Virus record (IMG/VR): IMGVR_UViG_3300023223_000144
Coordinates: 1 to 42,750 of that record
Reading direction: 5' to 3' (one strand)
Origin: a virus
Length of the DNA stretch: 42,750 nt
The position numbers were made by a program, and so were the translations under genes. This document shows, piece after piece, positions 8,823 through 17,365 of this stretch. The notes beneath the pieces were generated by a model. The model was not told the origin of the DNA. It ran no database searches and worked only from the letters and a program-made list of their open reading frames with translations. Numbering within the stretch: the first letter of the stretch is position 1; every line of letters starts with the position of its first letter.

Positions 8823-9236
8823 ATGGCCGCAGAAAAAGGTCGTTCATTACTAATCAAGCGTGGTGATGGTGCAACAAGTGAAACATTCACTAATGTAGCT
8901 GGTCAACGCTCTACAGGCATTACAATCGACGGGGAAACCGTTGATGTAACAAATAAAGATAGTGCAGGATGGCAAGAATTACTTGCTGCAGCAGGGACAA
9001 CTTCTGTAACCATATCCGGGTCAGGCGTGTTTCTTGATAGTGCAGGGGAGGTATTAATTCAAACGTCTGCTTTAACAAAATCACTTGATAATTACGAATT
9101 AGTTTTTGAAAGCACTGATAAATTTGCCGGTGCATTCCAGGTCTCAAATTATGAACGTACAGGCGAACATAATGGTGAAGTGACTTACTCTATGACACTT
9201 ATGAGTTCCGGCGTAATTACGTTTACGGCTACATAA
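8823..9236 (+). CDS. major tail tube protein (TP901-1-like)
   Basis: This 137-aa protein has a N-terminus of KGRSLLIKRGDG and the conserved block ITIDGETVDVTNKDSAGWQELL at about 37-58, followed by VTISGSGVF. This is the TP901-1/phage_tail_2 tube family. It ends with strands typical of the tube fold (EVTYSMTLMSSGVITFTA). A good ribosome site is upstream. Its stop overlaps the chaperone start (TAATG). Confidence 0.9.
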   Translation: MAAEKGRSLLIKRGDGATSETFTNVAGQRSTGITIDGETVDVTNKDSAGWQELLAAAGTTSVTISGSGVFLDSAGEVLIQTSALTKSLDNYELVFESTDKFAGAFQVSNYERTGEHNGEVTYSMTLMSSGVITFTAT

Positions 9237-9550
9237 TGGCTAGAAAAATCTCAGGAGAGCGGAGTTTAAAAGTAGGAAAAAAAACCTACACTCTGCGATT
9301 GGGCTTTGATGAAGTTAGCGCAATTGAAGATAGATATGGGAGTTTTGTCAAATTAATGCAGGAAGTCGCAACCCACGAGCCGCGCCTATCTATGCTTGCT
9401 TTCGTTTTGTCTCAAATGATAAGCGTTGAGCCGACAAAGGCATATACGATTATGATGGAAAATCGTGACGAGGTTTTAGGCACTATTGTCGAAGTCATGC
9501 TTGCAACTTTAAACCCTGAAAATAAAAAGGGCAGCAATTCGGGGGAGTAA
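9236..9550 (+). CDS. tail assembly chaperone, GTA-gp10-like (frame 0 product)
   Basis: This 104-aa protein matches the GTA-gp10 family: ERSLKVGKKTYTLRLGFDEVSAIEDRYGS, with the conserved beta hairpin plus 'L-R-x-x-F-x-x-x-x-x-I-E' helix. In tailed phages this slot encodes the G-like chaperone that coats the tape measure, and a frameshifted G-T form is usually also made. A canonical slippery heptamer lies near its 3' end. Neighbours are the tube protein (before) and the tape measure (after). Confidence 0.8.
   Translation: MARKISGERSLKVGKKTYTLRLGFDEVSAIEDRYGSFVKLMQEVATHEPRLSMLAFVLSQMISVEPTKAYTIMMENRDEVLGTIVEVMLATLNPENKKGSNSGE
9526..9532 (+). other. -1 ribosomal frameshift slippery site A AAG GGC
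   Basis: In the chaperone frame the codons AAG-GGC are preceded by A, giving the canonical X-XXY-YYZ pattern. A -1 slip re-pairs as AAA-GGG and enters an open frame that encodes the second chaperone domain. The upstream limit of that frame is a TAA just before the site, so the slip window is narrow and includes it. Confidence 0.75.
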
Positions 9551-9768
9551 TAAGCGGGTTACCGTGGAAAGCCTACCTTGAAATGTCTGGAATATTAGGG
9601 TGGTCGCCGTCTGAGTTTTGGGCGGCGACGTATCCAGAATTATTATATTCGTTTCGGGGATGGCAAAAATCCCAAGGGATCGAAGAAGAAGACACGATGA
9701 CCCGCGCTGAATTGTTGGAACTTATAGAGAAAATAGATGGCAGAAACCCTCCAAAGATTACTGATTAA
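9532..9768 (+). CDS. tail assembly chaperone C-terminal (frameshift) domain
   Basis: The -1 frame stays open from the slippery site to 9768 and encodes about 78 residues, including LPWKAYLEMSGILGWSPSEF and 'W-A-A-T-x-x-E-L'. This is the signature of the second tail chaperone (T-like) domain of GTA and related phages. An internal ATG at 9583 has no convincing ribosome site, so expression as a fusion of about 177 aa is favoured. It overlaps the tape measure start by 32 bases. Confidence 0.75.
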   Translation, partial: QQFGGVISGLPWKAYLEMSGILGWSPSEFWAATYPELLYSFRGWQKSQGIEEEDTMTRAELLELIEKIDGRNPPKITD

Positions 9769-11662
9769 ATTAGAAGCCAATACAGAACAGCTTCAACGTG
9801 AAATGCGTAAAGCTTCTGGTGCAACTGACAAATTCGCCAAGACCACAAAAAAACAATTAAGTTTTTTAGAAAAATCTTTTAAAAGAATGGGACGCACGGC
9901 GCAGACATTTGTCATTGCCTATGCAGCTGCGTTAGTCACAAAAGGAATTAAAAACACCATACTACTTGCCGACAACATGGGTATGCTGGAAGACCGCATT
10001 AAATCAGCTACACGAGAGACTGGCGGGTTTAAGTCTGTATGGGACGGATTGCTTGCCACATCTTTGGAAACGGGGACTAGTTTAAATTCATCTGTTGAAC
10101 TGTTTCAAAGATTAGCATTCACTCAAAAAGAGTTAGGTGCAACCAACAAAGACATGGTTGAGCTAAATGATATTATTGCCAAGCTCGGGGTTATATCGGG
10201 CGCGACAAATGAACAGCTTAAAAACGGTACTTTGCAGTTATCTCAGGGTTTAGGTGAAGGAATATTCAGAGCGCAAGAATTTAACTCTGTTCTCGAGAAT
10301 ATGCCCGCTGTTTTAAACGCCATAGCACGGTCTATGGGCGTCACTGTTTCAGAACTAAGAAAATTAGTTAAAGATGGTAAATTGCTTTCTAAAGATGTTT
10401 TTGCCGCTATCCTCTCTCAAGGGGAAGTGGTGGAAAAAGAATATAAGGCAATTCCTCCTCGCGTTGGCCGGGCTTGGTCAAAAATGATGACGTCCTTGAC
10501 TGCGCGACTGAGTGAGTTAAATAAAGAACTTGGCGTTACTGAAAAAATAGCTGCCGGATTTGAACTTATTGCTTCATCTGCCGCTTTTGATTCTATAGAT
10601 AGCCTTTCAGGCAGGATTGAGAGATTAAGGTCTTTGCTTGACCTACCAGAAGGGATATTAAGCACCAATGCAATTCAGGCATTTGAAAAAGAAATAATAG
10701 GATTGAATACAAGAATAAGCATTATGAAAGGAACACTAACCCCGTTATTAGAAAATATAAATAAATTAGAAGAAAAAGACCCGTTTAGGGTTGTCCCTAA
10801 AAGACCCGTTATAGATATAGACCCATTTAAACTTAAAAAAGACAAAGGCGGAACAGATATAGACCGTGACGCTACTCTAGCCCGTGAGCGCAGTGAAATC
10901 CTTAAAAAAGAAAAAGAAGACTTAAGGACCAATGCAGAAGAAACGAAGAGAATTCTTGAAGACCTTGGAATAGCTGTATTGCGTACTAGCGGCAAGGTAT
11001 CTGAGGCGATACGCGCAGAAGCGGACACAGAGATTGCGACCTTTAAAGAACGTGTTTCCGTAGGCAAGTCCACCACAGAAGACCTTGCTGCATTCAGAAT
11101 ACTTAAGAATCAAGAAGTATCTGCAAAGCTCAAAGAAATAGCTGACAAAGACATGGAGCGCATGAATAAGGCAGCAAAAGACTTTGGCGATGCAATGGTG
11201 CAGGCTTTTGAAAGCAGGGGAATAGACGCTATTTTAAACGGTGATTTATCCGGGGCATTAAAAGGATTAATCCGGGATTTTGCCGCAATGGCTTTAAGGC
11301 TGGCCGTATTAAAACCATTGGCTGAAAGCATATTCAAATCCACGGGAGGAGGAAGTATTTTCGGCAGCATATTTAAATCCTTGATAGGTGGTAAGGCTGG
11401 CGGGGGAGCTGTGCAGCCCGGCGTACCTGTAGAGGTTGGGGAGCGAGGCCGTGAATTGTTTATTCCGAACACTACAGGGCGAATTGTAAACGCGGCAGAC
11501 ACGCGCAATGTGGGCCGAGGTCAAACGTCGATCACGCAAAATATCACAGTTGCCACAGATGTTAAAAACACAGTACGTGCTGAAATGTTCCAACTGTTTC
11601 CAATCCTTGAGCAGCAAATTCTAAATTCAGTTAATCAGCAATTCTCAGGGGTGCGGGCATGA
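9737..11662 (+). CDS. tape measure protein
   Basis: This 641-aa protein sets tail length. The N-terminal LIKLEANTEQLQREMRKASG opening and the block NGTLQLSQGLGEGIFRAQEF with MGVTVSELRKLVKDGKLLS (about 170-225) define the tape-measure N-terminal domain. A hydrophobic segment lies near 57-70, and a long helical Lys/Glu-rich middle follows. The C-terminus has the usual Gly-rich GGKAGGGAVQPGVPVEVGER and ELFIPNTTGRI. The length predicts a tail near 95 nm at 1.5 angstroms per residue. Confidence 0.93.
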   Translation: MAETLQRLLIKLEANTEQLQREMRKASGATDKFAKTTKKQLSFLEKSFKRMGRTAQTFVIAYAAALVTKGIKNTILLADNMGMLEDRIKSATRETGGFKSVWDGLLATSLETGTSLNSSVELFQRLAFTQKELGATNKDMVELNDIIAKLGVISGATNEQLKNGTLQLSQGLGEGIFRAQEFNSVLENMPAVLNAIARSMGVTVSELRKLVKDGKLLSKDVFAAILSQGEVVEKEYKAIPPRVGRAWSKMMTSLTARLSELNKELGVTEKIAAGFELIASSAAFDSIDSLSGRIERLRSLLDLPEGILSTNAIQAFEKEIIGLNTRISIMKGTLTPLLENINKLEEKDPFRVVPKRPVIDIDPFKLKKDKGGTDIDRDATLARERSEILKKEKEDLRTNAEETKRILEDLGIAVLRTSGKVSEAIRAEADTEIATFKERVSVGKSTTEDLAAFRILKNQEVSAKLKEIADKDMERMNKAAKDFGDAMVQAFESRGIDAILNGDLSGALKGLIRDFAAMALRLAVLKPLAESIFKSTGGGSIFGSIFKSLIGGKAGGGAVQPGVPVEVGERGRELFIPNTTGRIVNAADTRNVGRGQTSITQNITVATDVKNTVRAEMFQLFPILEQQILNSVNQQFSGVRA

Positions 11663-12657
11663 GCATAACATACCCGGTGTTTCTGCCTGTTCCTATTAAG
11701 TCGGATCGCTTTGGTTTGAATATTAATAAATCCCAATTTTCAGGAGAGTTCGTGCGCAATAGAATAGCACAATCACACGGCGCGGGAACAACAGATGGAT
11801 GGGAAGGGGTTTATACTACACCATTTTTAAACCGAGAACAACATAGAGATATGTCTGCTCTATTAAATTCAATGAGCGTAGATGCTGGCACATTTTTTGC
11901 ATTTAATCCTAATAATAAATCCTTGCTTGGCACCTTCCCAGATCATAATTTACTGGGTTCTGATGCAGACGCCACACACTCATTCACGGGAAAATATTTA
12001 TACAGAACCGATTTTCCAATATCATATTCGGGGTTTAAAATAGGCGATCCAATTCTATTTGTGTCGAGTATATGGACAAGCGGCGGCGGTTCAGATCAAG
12101 TCCGCATCCAATTGATTTTTTTTGATAAAGATCGTGTTGTTATCCAACAAAATTCTGTAAGCGGTACGATTGGACAACCAACCCCCGAACGCAAAACAAT
12201 AACAACGACAATACCTGCAGGCACGGTTTTTATAGGTGTAGAGGCTGATGATGAACCAAATAACGGTGCGACATATTTTACACAGACAGCGGTATTAATT
12301 AAAGGTACAGTAGAACCTACTTTTAAAAGTAGTTTAAGGATTAATGGGGCAAGCCAAACGGGAACATCATTAAACATTGACAATGCACCAACATCAGAAA
12401 ATGGCGTTCTAAGAAGGGGTGCATTAATTCAAATAGAAACACAATTTTATGAAATAGCCCAACGGGCCGATTCAGACGGATCAGGAGAATTAACTATTGA
12501 AGTAAGGCCAGCAATAAAGGCGGCACATCCAGATAATGAGGAAATAGTAGTCAGAAATCCAGTCATGATAGCCGAATTGGTAAAAACAGATCACCCACAA
12601 GAAACAAATCATAATTCGATTGGGGTGATTTCATTTGCTTGGCAGGAAAAAGTATGA
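11659..12657 (+). CDS. distal tail (Dit-like) protein with inserted jelly-roll domain
   Basis: This 332-aa protein follows the tape measure with an ATGA overlap, the Dit position. The N-terminal 90 residues and the C-terminal 110 residues look like one tail-ring fold (a C-terminal region with 'N-G-V-L-R-R-G-A-L-I-Q-I' and PVMIAELVKTDHPQ). Between them, about residues 92-215 form a separate beta domain resembling a carbohydrate-binding module: it begins at FPDHNLLGSDADATHSFTGK and ends at QTAVLIKGTVEPTF. The insert may bind host surface sugars; this is inference. Confidence 0.65.
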   Translation: MSITYPVFLPVPIKSDRFGLNINKSQFSGEFVRNRIAQSHGAGTTDGWEGVYTTPFLNREQHRDMSALLNSMSVDAGTFFAFNPNNKSLLGTFPDHNLLGSDADATHSFTGKYLYRTDFPISYSGFKIGDPILFVSSIWTSGGGSDQVRIQLIFFDKDRVVIQQNSVSGTIGQPTPERKTITTTIPAGTVFIGVEADDEPNNGATYFTQTAVLIKGTVEPTFKSSLRINGASQTGTSLNIDNAPTSENGVLRRGALIQIETQFYEIAQRADSDGSGELTIEVRPAIKAAHPDNEEIVVRNPVMIAELVKTDHPQETNHNSIGVISFAWQEKV

Positions 12658-13319
12658 CCAGAACATTAGACGCATCCATAGCCACAGCAATCACAAACAA
12701 CGCAGCAGGGACAGAGATATTAAACTGGTTATCACTTTTAAAGCTGGAACTTGATAGCGGTACGGTTTTTATTAATTCCGGCACTCAGGACTTTTTGTTT
12801 GACGGTGAAACGTGGATAGGCGTAGGCGGCATGGGATCATTATCTGGTGTGCCTGAAAACACCTCTTTAGGAACAGGACAAATTACCGCCACATTATCAC
12901 ATATTCCACTAGACTCACTTCCTGACTTTGTAGATGAATTTACCACAAATGATCCTATAGGACGCGCATGGACAACATATGTGGCTTTCTTGAACGCAGA
13001 CTTTACGACTAAAGCCGTTTTAACAATGGATAGCGGGTTTATTGGTGCGCCTGAGATGGCTGAGAGTGCGACAGCCGGGAGTATTGCCCTTACACTCCTG
13101 AATGAAACCACACGCCTTGCTTTAGCCACGTTTTACAGGATGACCAGCCAAGGGCAGCAATCTATATGGCCGGGGGACGTCGGTTTTGAATATGTTACAG
13201 ATACCAACCTGTCGGAAATATCATGGGGTAGAACTAGCGTCGGGATTCCATTTTCTAGCGGCGGTATTGCGCCGCCTGGTATCGACCAGATAAGACGGAG
13301 CTTTAGTAGAGGCGGATGA
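12654..13319 (+). CDS. tail tip/baseplate hub-like protein (DUF2163-like)
   Basis: This 221-aa protein begins at ATG 12654, which overlaps the upstream stop (ATGA) and has AGGAAAAA before it; a TTG 15 bases upstream is possible but unneeded. Features include LLKLELDSGTVFINSGTQDF, DGETWIGVGGMGSL and a late SQGQQSIWPGDVGFEYV. GTA-type tails carry a protein of this layout between the distal tail protein and the peptidase-like protein, which is the order here. Confidence is moderate because family membership rests on layout. Confidence 0.6.
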   Translation: MTRTLDASIATAITNNAAGTEILNWLSLLKLELDSGTVFINSGTQDFLFDGETWIGVGGMGSLSGVPENTSLGTGQITATLSHIPLDSLPDFVDEFTTNDPIGRAWTTYVAFLNADFTTKAVLTMDSGFIGAPEMAESATAGSIALTLLNETTRLALATFYRMTSQGQQSIWPGDVGFEYVTDTNLSEISWGRTSVGIPFSSGGIAPPGIDQIRRSFSRGG

Positions 13320-13720
13320 GAAAAGAAAACTGGCTAGAATGCTTAAACGAATACCTAAACACGGTTTATGACAAACCTTTCGAGTGGGGTTCCCATGACT
13401 GCTGTATTTTTTGCAATGAATGTGTGAAGGCGATGACGGGCAAGGATTTTATGACGGAGTTTTCATCATACAATAATGAGACGTCTGCAAAGAAAGCTTT
13501 GAACGGCAAGACGCTTTACATGACCATTAGGAAGAAATTCGGCAAGCCAATATCAACAGCGATGACGCAACGCGGCGACCTTGTGTACAACAAATTTGAT
13601 ACAGGGCCGGGGCTGGGAATTTGTATTGGCAAAGAAGCGTTGTTTGTAGGGTTTGAGGGACGTGAAGGTCTTGTCACTGTTCCGGTGCTGGAATGCTCAA
13701 AAGGATTTAAAGTTGAATAA
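13316..13720 (+). CDS. NlpC/P60-like (DUF6950-type) tail protein
   Basis: This 134-aa protein has PFEWGSHDCCIFCNECVKAM at about residues 21-40, a short catalytic-Cys type motif (W-G-x-H-D-C), then a later QRGDLVYNKF. These are reminiscent of the DUF6950/NlpC-P60-related cell-wall proteins encoded just before the tail-tip protein in GTA-like tails. It may help the tail open peptidoglycan. A clear second catalytic His was not identified, so activity is uncertain. Confidence 0.65.
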   Translation: MRKENWLECLNEYLNTVYDKPFEWGSHDCCIFCNECVKAMTGKDFMTEFSSYNNETSAKKALNGKTLYMTIRKKFGKPISTAMTQRGDLVYNKFDTGPGLGICIGKEALFVGFEGREGLVTVPVLECSKGFKVE

Positions 13721-14054
13721 GGTTTTATTATTAAGTGTCCTGTTGTTATCCGGGTGCGCTAATTATTATTCAAACCTGATTAACAAGCCTGTAGTAGTAT
13801 CAAGATTTTTCCATGATAGTAAAGACAATGTTGCAAAATGTATAAATACAGAAGTTCATAAGCATTTTGGACCGTTGACGCTGCAAAACTCTACAGTTAA
13901 TAATTTCGGTGATATCTCAGAAGTAGTGGTAACTGCGAATGTCGGGGTTTATATAATCTTTACTATAAAATCACAACATGGCGGATCGATTGTTAATGTG
14001 CGCTCTGGCCACGATGTAAGCCGGGCTATCAAGACGCTTGAGGGTTGCTCATGA
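13713..14054 (+). CDS. lipoprotein encoded within the tail module
   Basis: I chose the TTG at 13713: AAGGAT lies 8 bases upstream, and it gives NKVLLLSVLLLSGC, a minimal lipoprotein signal with the lipobox LLSGC and mature start Cys-Ala. The product is 113 aa with a mature domain of mixed alpha/beta character and a final Cys. Longer frames would put charged residues ahead of the signal. It overlaps the peptidase-like gene by 8 bases and the tail-tip gene by 4. It could be a receptor-masking/superinfection-exclusion lipoprotein or a virion component. Confidence 0.7.
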   Translation: MNKVLLLSVLLLSGCANYYSNLINKPVVVSRFFHDSKDNVAKCINTEVHKHFGPLTLQNSTVNNFGDISEVVVTANVGVYIIFTIKSQHGGSIVNVRSGHDVSRAIKTLEGCS

Positions 14055-16216
14055 GTAAAGTAATCAAAACTATTGTGGGTGTTGCTGCAATTGTAGCGTC
14101 TCAATTTATACCGGGTTTAAACGTTATTGTGGCGTCTGCTTTGTTGGCGGCAGGAACAAGTCTGACATTAAGCGGTGTATCTGAGATAATTGCAGGAACA
14201 CCAAAACCAACAGAAATTGAAGACCCCGGACAAAGGCTGACATTAACCACGGACCCGGCAGCGCCCCGTGAAATATGTTACGGTATGGCAGCGACTGGTG
14301 GAACGCTGGTTTTCCGCGACACGGTAGGGGCGAATAACTCTGATTTATGGATGGTTACTGCAATTGCAGGGCATGAGATAGAAAGCATAGAAGAGGTTAA
14401 ATTTGGGGGCGTTACGACCGCGTTTAGTTCAAATAATGCAGTGGGAAATCTGAATGGTCTATGGTTTCAGTTCGAACATTTGGGAACAGATGCTCAGACC
14501 GTGGACACCGACCTTGATTCGGCTTCAACTAAATGGACAAGCAGCCACAGATTAAGAGGCGCAGCTTATATAGTAAATCGGTTAATTTACGATCAAGACA
14601 AGTTTCCTAAAAGCCTCGAACAAATTGTTTACACGATTAAAGGTAAAAAGCTTTATGACCCGCGTCTTGATAGCACGAACGGCGGTTCTGGTACTCATAG
14701 ATTTGCGGATAAAACGACATGGGCATGGTCAGAAAATCCCGTTCTTTGCTTGGTTGATTATTTGCGAGGGGAGACACAAAACACGAAATTAATATGGGGT
14801 ATGGCTCAGGTTGAAACCGCTTTTGATTGGGCAAACGTTATTTCTGAGGCTAATATCTGTGAAGAACAGATAACCTTAAAAGCGGGTGGAACGGAAGACA
14901 GATATACATGCAATGGGTTCCTTAATACTTCTGCAAGGCACAATACAAATATTAAAGCAATATTATCATCATGTGCCGGGAATTTAGTGTGGCAATCCGG
15001 TAAATGGCAGATATATGTAGGGGCCGCAAGAACAGCAGTTAAAACACGTTTGGAAGAACACTTTATTGGCCCGGTTAAATACATACCTAAGAAAGAATAC
15101 CAGAAACGTTCAAACGCTATCAGGGGGCTTTACAACGACCCTGAGGCGGGATATCAGGCCAAGGACTACCCACCAGCCATAAACGCAACGTTTGTTGCTG
15201 AGGATGGCGGTCAGGAGCTTTGGGGAGATCTTAATTTGCCGATGACGAAATCAAAGTCAACAGCTCAACGGCTTGCAAATATTGCGTTGCGTCAATCACG
15301 AATGGAGAAGATATTTTCCGGCACTGTTCATTCTATCGGATTCGAGGATCAGGCGCAGGACAGTATAAATCTGACATACTCACGTTTTAACCTTTCAAGC
15401 CAGAAAATGATTTTAACTGATTGGGCTTTGCGTTTTCAAACTGATCAAGATGGCAAGGTGGGAATGGTTGTTGAAGAAACGTTCCTTGAGACCGATGACA
15501 CGATATATTCATGGACTGCAGCCTCAGACGAAACCACAGTTAGCGCAGTCGTTGATTTGTTAAATCCACCACCCCTTTTATTGGCATGGGAGGACGTATT
15601 TGCAAGACCAGTTGAATTAACAGATGGGAGAGTTGACGCCGGGTTAGAGGTATCAGGTGATATAGCTAAGAACATAACAACCGCGCGGGCTGATAGTTCT
15701 AATGTTTTACGAAGAAATACAGGAGGATTATTTACAGGTGCGTTAGCCTCTACTGAAAATACGGGTGCGCTTGCGGATTTAAATACAGTAGATACGGCGG
15801 AAATAGATGCAAATGCAATAACGACAACGGATTTTGACACAGATATAACATTAACCCCGACAGCGACAACAGACACAACTATTTTAACCCTAACAGTGAC
15901 TGGCGGAACAAGTGACGCGGTGGAATTAGTCATATCCACTAAAAACGCATTTTTTACTTTTACTACTGGTGATTTGGTTTTTAAAGTTGTTCGAACAGAA
16001 AACGCTGTAGATACAACGATCATAGACAGGGCATGGATTAAAACGGGAGATATAGCCGATGCAGAAACTAAATCTTATGTCTTTATTGATGACGCGCCTA
16101 CTGGTGGCTTTACGTTGACATATAAATTACAATATAGGCGTGTTGGCGGCACAATAGACGCGACAAACGATAGAGTTAGAGAAATCTATTTTAGAGCGCG
16201 GCAAATCAAAAGATAA
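14051..16216 (+). CDS. tail tip protein (phage-tail_3/J-like)
   Basis: This 721-aa protein starts at ATG 14051, in ATGA overlap with the lipoprotein stop. A hydrophobic N-terminus (about residues 5-45) is followed by the conserved PREICYGMAATGGTLVFRDT, then WMVTAIAGHEIESIEEVKFGG, CLVDYLRGE and ANICEEQ. These blocks belong to the tail-tip family related to GTA gp15 and lambda J. The C-terminal 200 residues are Thr/Ala-rich beta repeats, a likely variable distal domain. It follows the peptidase-like gene as in related tails. Confidence 0.88.
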   Translation: MSKVIKTIVGVAAIVASQFIPGLNVIVASALLAAGTSLTLSGVSEIIAGTPKPTEIEDPGQRLTLTTDPAAPREICYGMAATGGTLVFRDTVGANNSDLWMVTAIAGHEIESIEEVKFGGVTTAFSSNNAVGNLNGLWFQFEHLGTDAQTVDTDLDSASTKWTSSHRLRGAAYIVNRLIYDQDKFPKSLEQIVYTIKGKKLYDPRLDSTNGGSGTHRFADKTTWAWSENPVLCLVDYLRGETQNTKLIWGMAQVETAFDWANVISEANICEEQITLKAGGTEDRYTCNGFLNTSARHNTNIKAILSSCAGNLVWQSGKWQIYVGAARTAVKTRLEEHFIGPVKYIPKKEYQKRSNAIRGLYNDPEAGYQAKDYPPAINATFVAEDGGQELWGDLNLPMTKSKSTAQRLANIALRQSRMEKIFSGTVHSIGFEDQAQDSINLTYSRFNLSSQKMILTDWALRFQTDQDGKVGMVVEETFLETDDTIYSWTAASDETTVSAVVDLLNPPPLLLAWEDVFARPVELTDGRVDAGLEVSGDIAKNITTARADSSNVLRRNTGGLFTGALASTENTGALADLNTVDTAEIDANAITTTDFDTDITLTPTATTDTTILTLTVTGGTSDAVELVISTKNAFFTFTTGDLVFKVVRTENAVDTTIIDRAWIKTGDIADAETKSYVFIDDAPTGGFTLTYKLQYRRVGGTIDATNDRVREIYFRARQIKR

Positions 16217-16228
16217 TAGGAAATTGAA

Positions 16229-16513
16229 ATGGTAAAATTTATATTCAAGATACGTGAAAAAGGATGGCTTGCAGGGCTTGGCCTACATCATGCACTGGTT
16301 GCCCTTATACCGCTTGCCGTGGGTCTATTGGTATCCTATTTAGGGCAGCGTGAAATAGGGGCATTTATTGCGTCTGGCGGGCTTTGGTTTTACCTTGGCC
16401 GGGAATACAAAGAACATGAACTACGACGCGGTGGGTTTGAGCTTTTGGATTTTGTAAGTCCGGCAATTGTTGCTTTGTCTTATTTGCCTATTATTGCGGT
16501 AATATTGGATTAA
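16229..16513 (+). CDS. small membrane protein of the lysis region
   Basis: This 94-aa protein has hydrophobic segments at about 21-40, 46-57 and 75-93, with basic residues between. AGGAAATTGAA gives a fair ribosome site. It lies directly before the lysozyme gene. This position and the three short membrane helices make it a holin candidate, but no family was recognised and other candidates exist nearby. Confidence 0.55.
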   Translation: MVKFIFKIREKGWLAGLGLHHALVALIPLAVGLLVSYLGQREIGAFIASGGLWFYLGREYKEHELRRGGFELLDFVSPAIVALSYLPIIAVILD

Positions 16514-16515
16514 AT

Positions 16516-16917
16516 ATGACCGATTATAAAACAACATTGATAGCAGATGAAGGGTTACGCCTTAACCCGTATAAATGTTCCGGGGATAAATGGACTATCG
16601 GGGTAGGGCGCAATCTTGAAGCTAAGGGCATCTCAGAGGCCGAGGCTATGTTTATGCTAGACAATGACATAAACGAAGCTAAGGCGGGCGCAAAGCAGCT
16701 TGTACGGTCATTTGACCTACTTTCAGACGATAGAAAGATCGTTATAGTCTCTATGGTGTTTCAAATGGGCAAAAACGGTGTATCTAAGTTCCAAAATATG
16801 TTAAAAGCAATAGAGTTGAAAGAGTTTGGAATTGCGGCAAATGAAATGCTTGAGAGTAGATGGGCCGTACAGACACCGAATAGGGCTAAAAGATTAGCTG
16901 AAAAAATGAAAGGCTGA
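16516..16917 (+). CDS. endolysin, GH24 (T4-like) lysozyme
   Basis: This 133-aa muramidase cleaves peptidoglycan at the N-acetylmuramic acid-beta-1,4 bond. The active-site pattern E12-x8-C21-x5-T27 is visible in IADEGLRLNPYKCSGDKWT, followed by IGVGRNL. Cys replaces the usual Asp at the second position, a variant known in this family. There is no signal peptide or SAR segment, so release should need a holin. The C-terminus WAVQTPNRAKRLAEKM matches the family. Confidence 0.92.
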   Translation: MTDYKTTLIADEGLRLNPYKCSGDKWTIGVGRNLEAKGISEAEAMFMLDNDINEAKAGAKQLVRSFDLLSDDRKIVIVSMVFQMGKNGVSKFQNMLKAIELKEFGIAANEMLESRWAVQTPNRAKRLAEKMKG

Positions 16918-16919
16918 AT

Positions 16920-17123
16920 ATGTTTGAGAAACTTAAAAATTGTTGGAAGTCCCGCACCGTTTGGGTGGGCAGTATAGCGGCTTTGTTATCTGCCGTTCAA
17001 ATGATTATGCCAGACTTGGCCCCGGTCCTTGAGCCACAAACATTCACGCTTGTAATGTTTGCGCTTTCAATGACGCTGGTGTTGTTGCGCTTCGTCACTG
17101 ACAAACCCCTGGATGAGAAATGA
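16920..17123 (+). CDS. holin candidate (two membrane segments)
   Basis: This 67-aa protein has membrane segments at about 14-30 (VWVGSIAALLSAVQMI) and 42-59 (FTLVMFALSMTLVLLRF), a basic N-terminus and a charged C-terminus. This is the class II holin layout. It sits between the lysozyme and the spanin genes and overlaps the i-spanin start (ATGA). It is the best holin candidate by position. Confidence 0.6.
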   Translation: MFEKLKNCWKSRTVWVGSIAALLSAVQMIMPDLAPVLEPQTFTLVMFALSMTLVLLRFVTDKPLDEK

Positions 17124-17365
17124 CTTGGCTTGCAGGCTTAGGCTCAAAATTAGGAGTATACCTCGCGGCTGCAGGGGTTATTGTCCTCCTTTTGCTTGGT
17201 GTGTTTTTCAGGGGGCGCAAATCCAAGGCCGATGAAGTGCAGGCAGAAACAGCCAAGACCGTGATTAAAACCGCAAAGAAGGGAAAGAAGATTGAAAAAG
17301 CTAATCGTGATTCTGGCGCTAAGTCTCGCCGTGACAGGCTGCACAAGTACTCAAGCGATAATTAA
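17120..17365 (+). CDS. inner-membrane spanin (Rz-like)
   Basis: This 81-aa protein has one N-terminal membrane segment (VYLAAAGVIVLLLLGVFF, about 13-30) and a highly charged helical periplasmic tail. Rz-like i-spanins pair with a lipoprotein o-spanin to fuse the inner and outer membranes in the last step of lysis. A lipoprotein gene begins inside its 3' part in another frame, the classical Rz/Rz1 arrangement. The ATG overlaps the upstream stop. Confidence 0.82.
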   Translation: MTWLAGLGSKLGVYLAAAGVIVLLLLGVFFRGRKSKADEVQAETAKTVIKTAKKGKKIEKANRDSGAKSRRDRLHKYSSDN

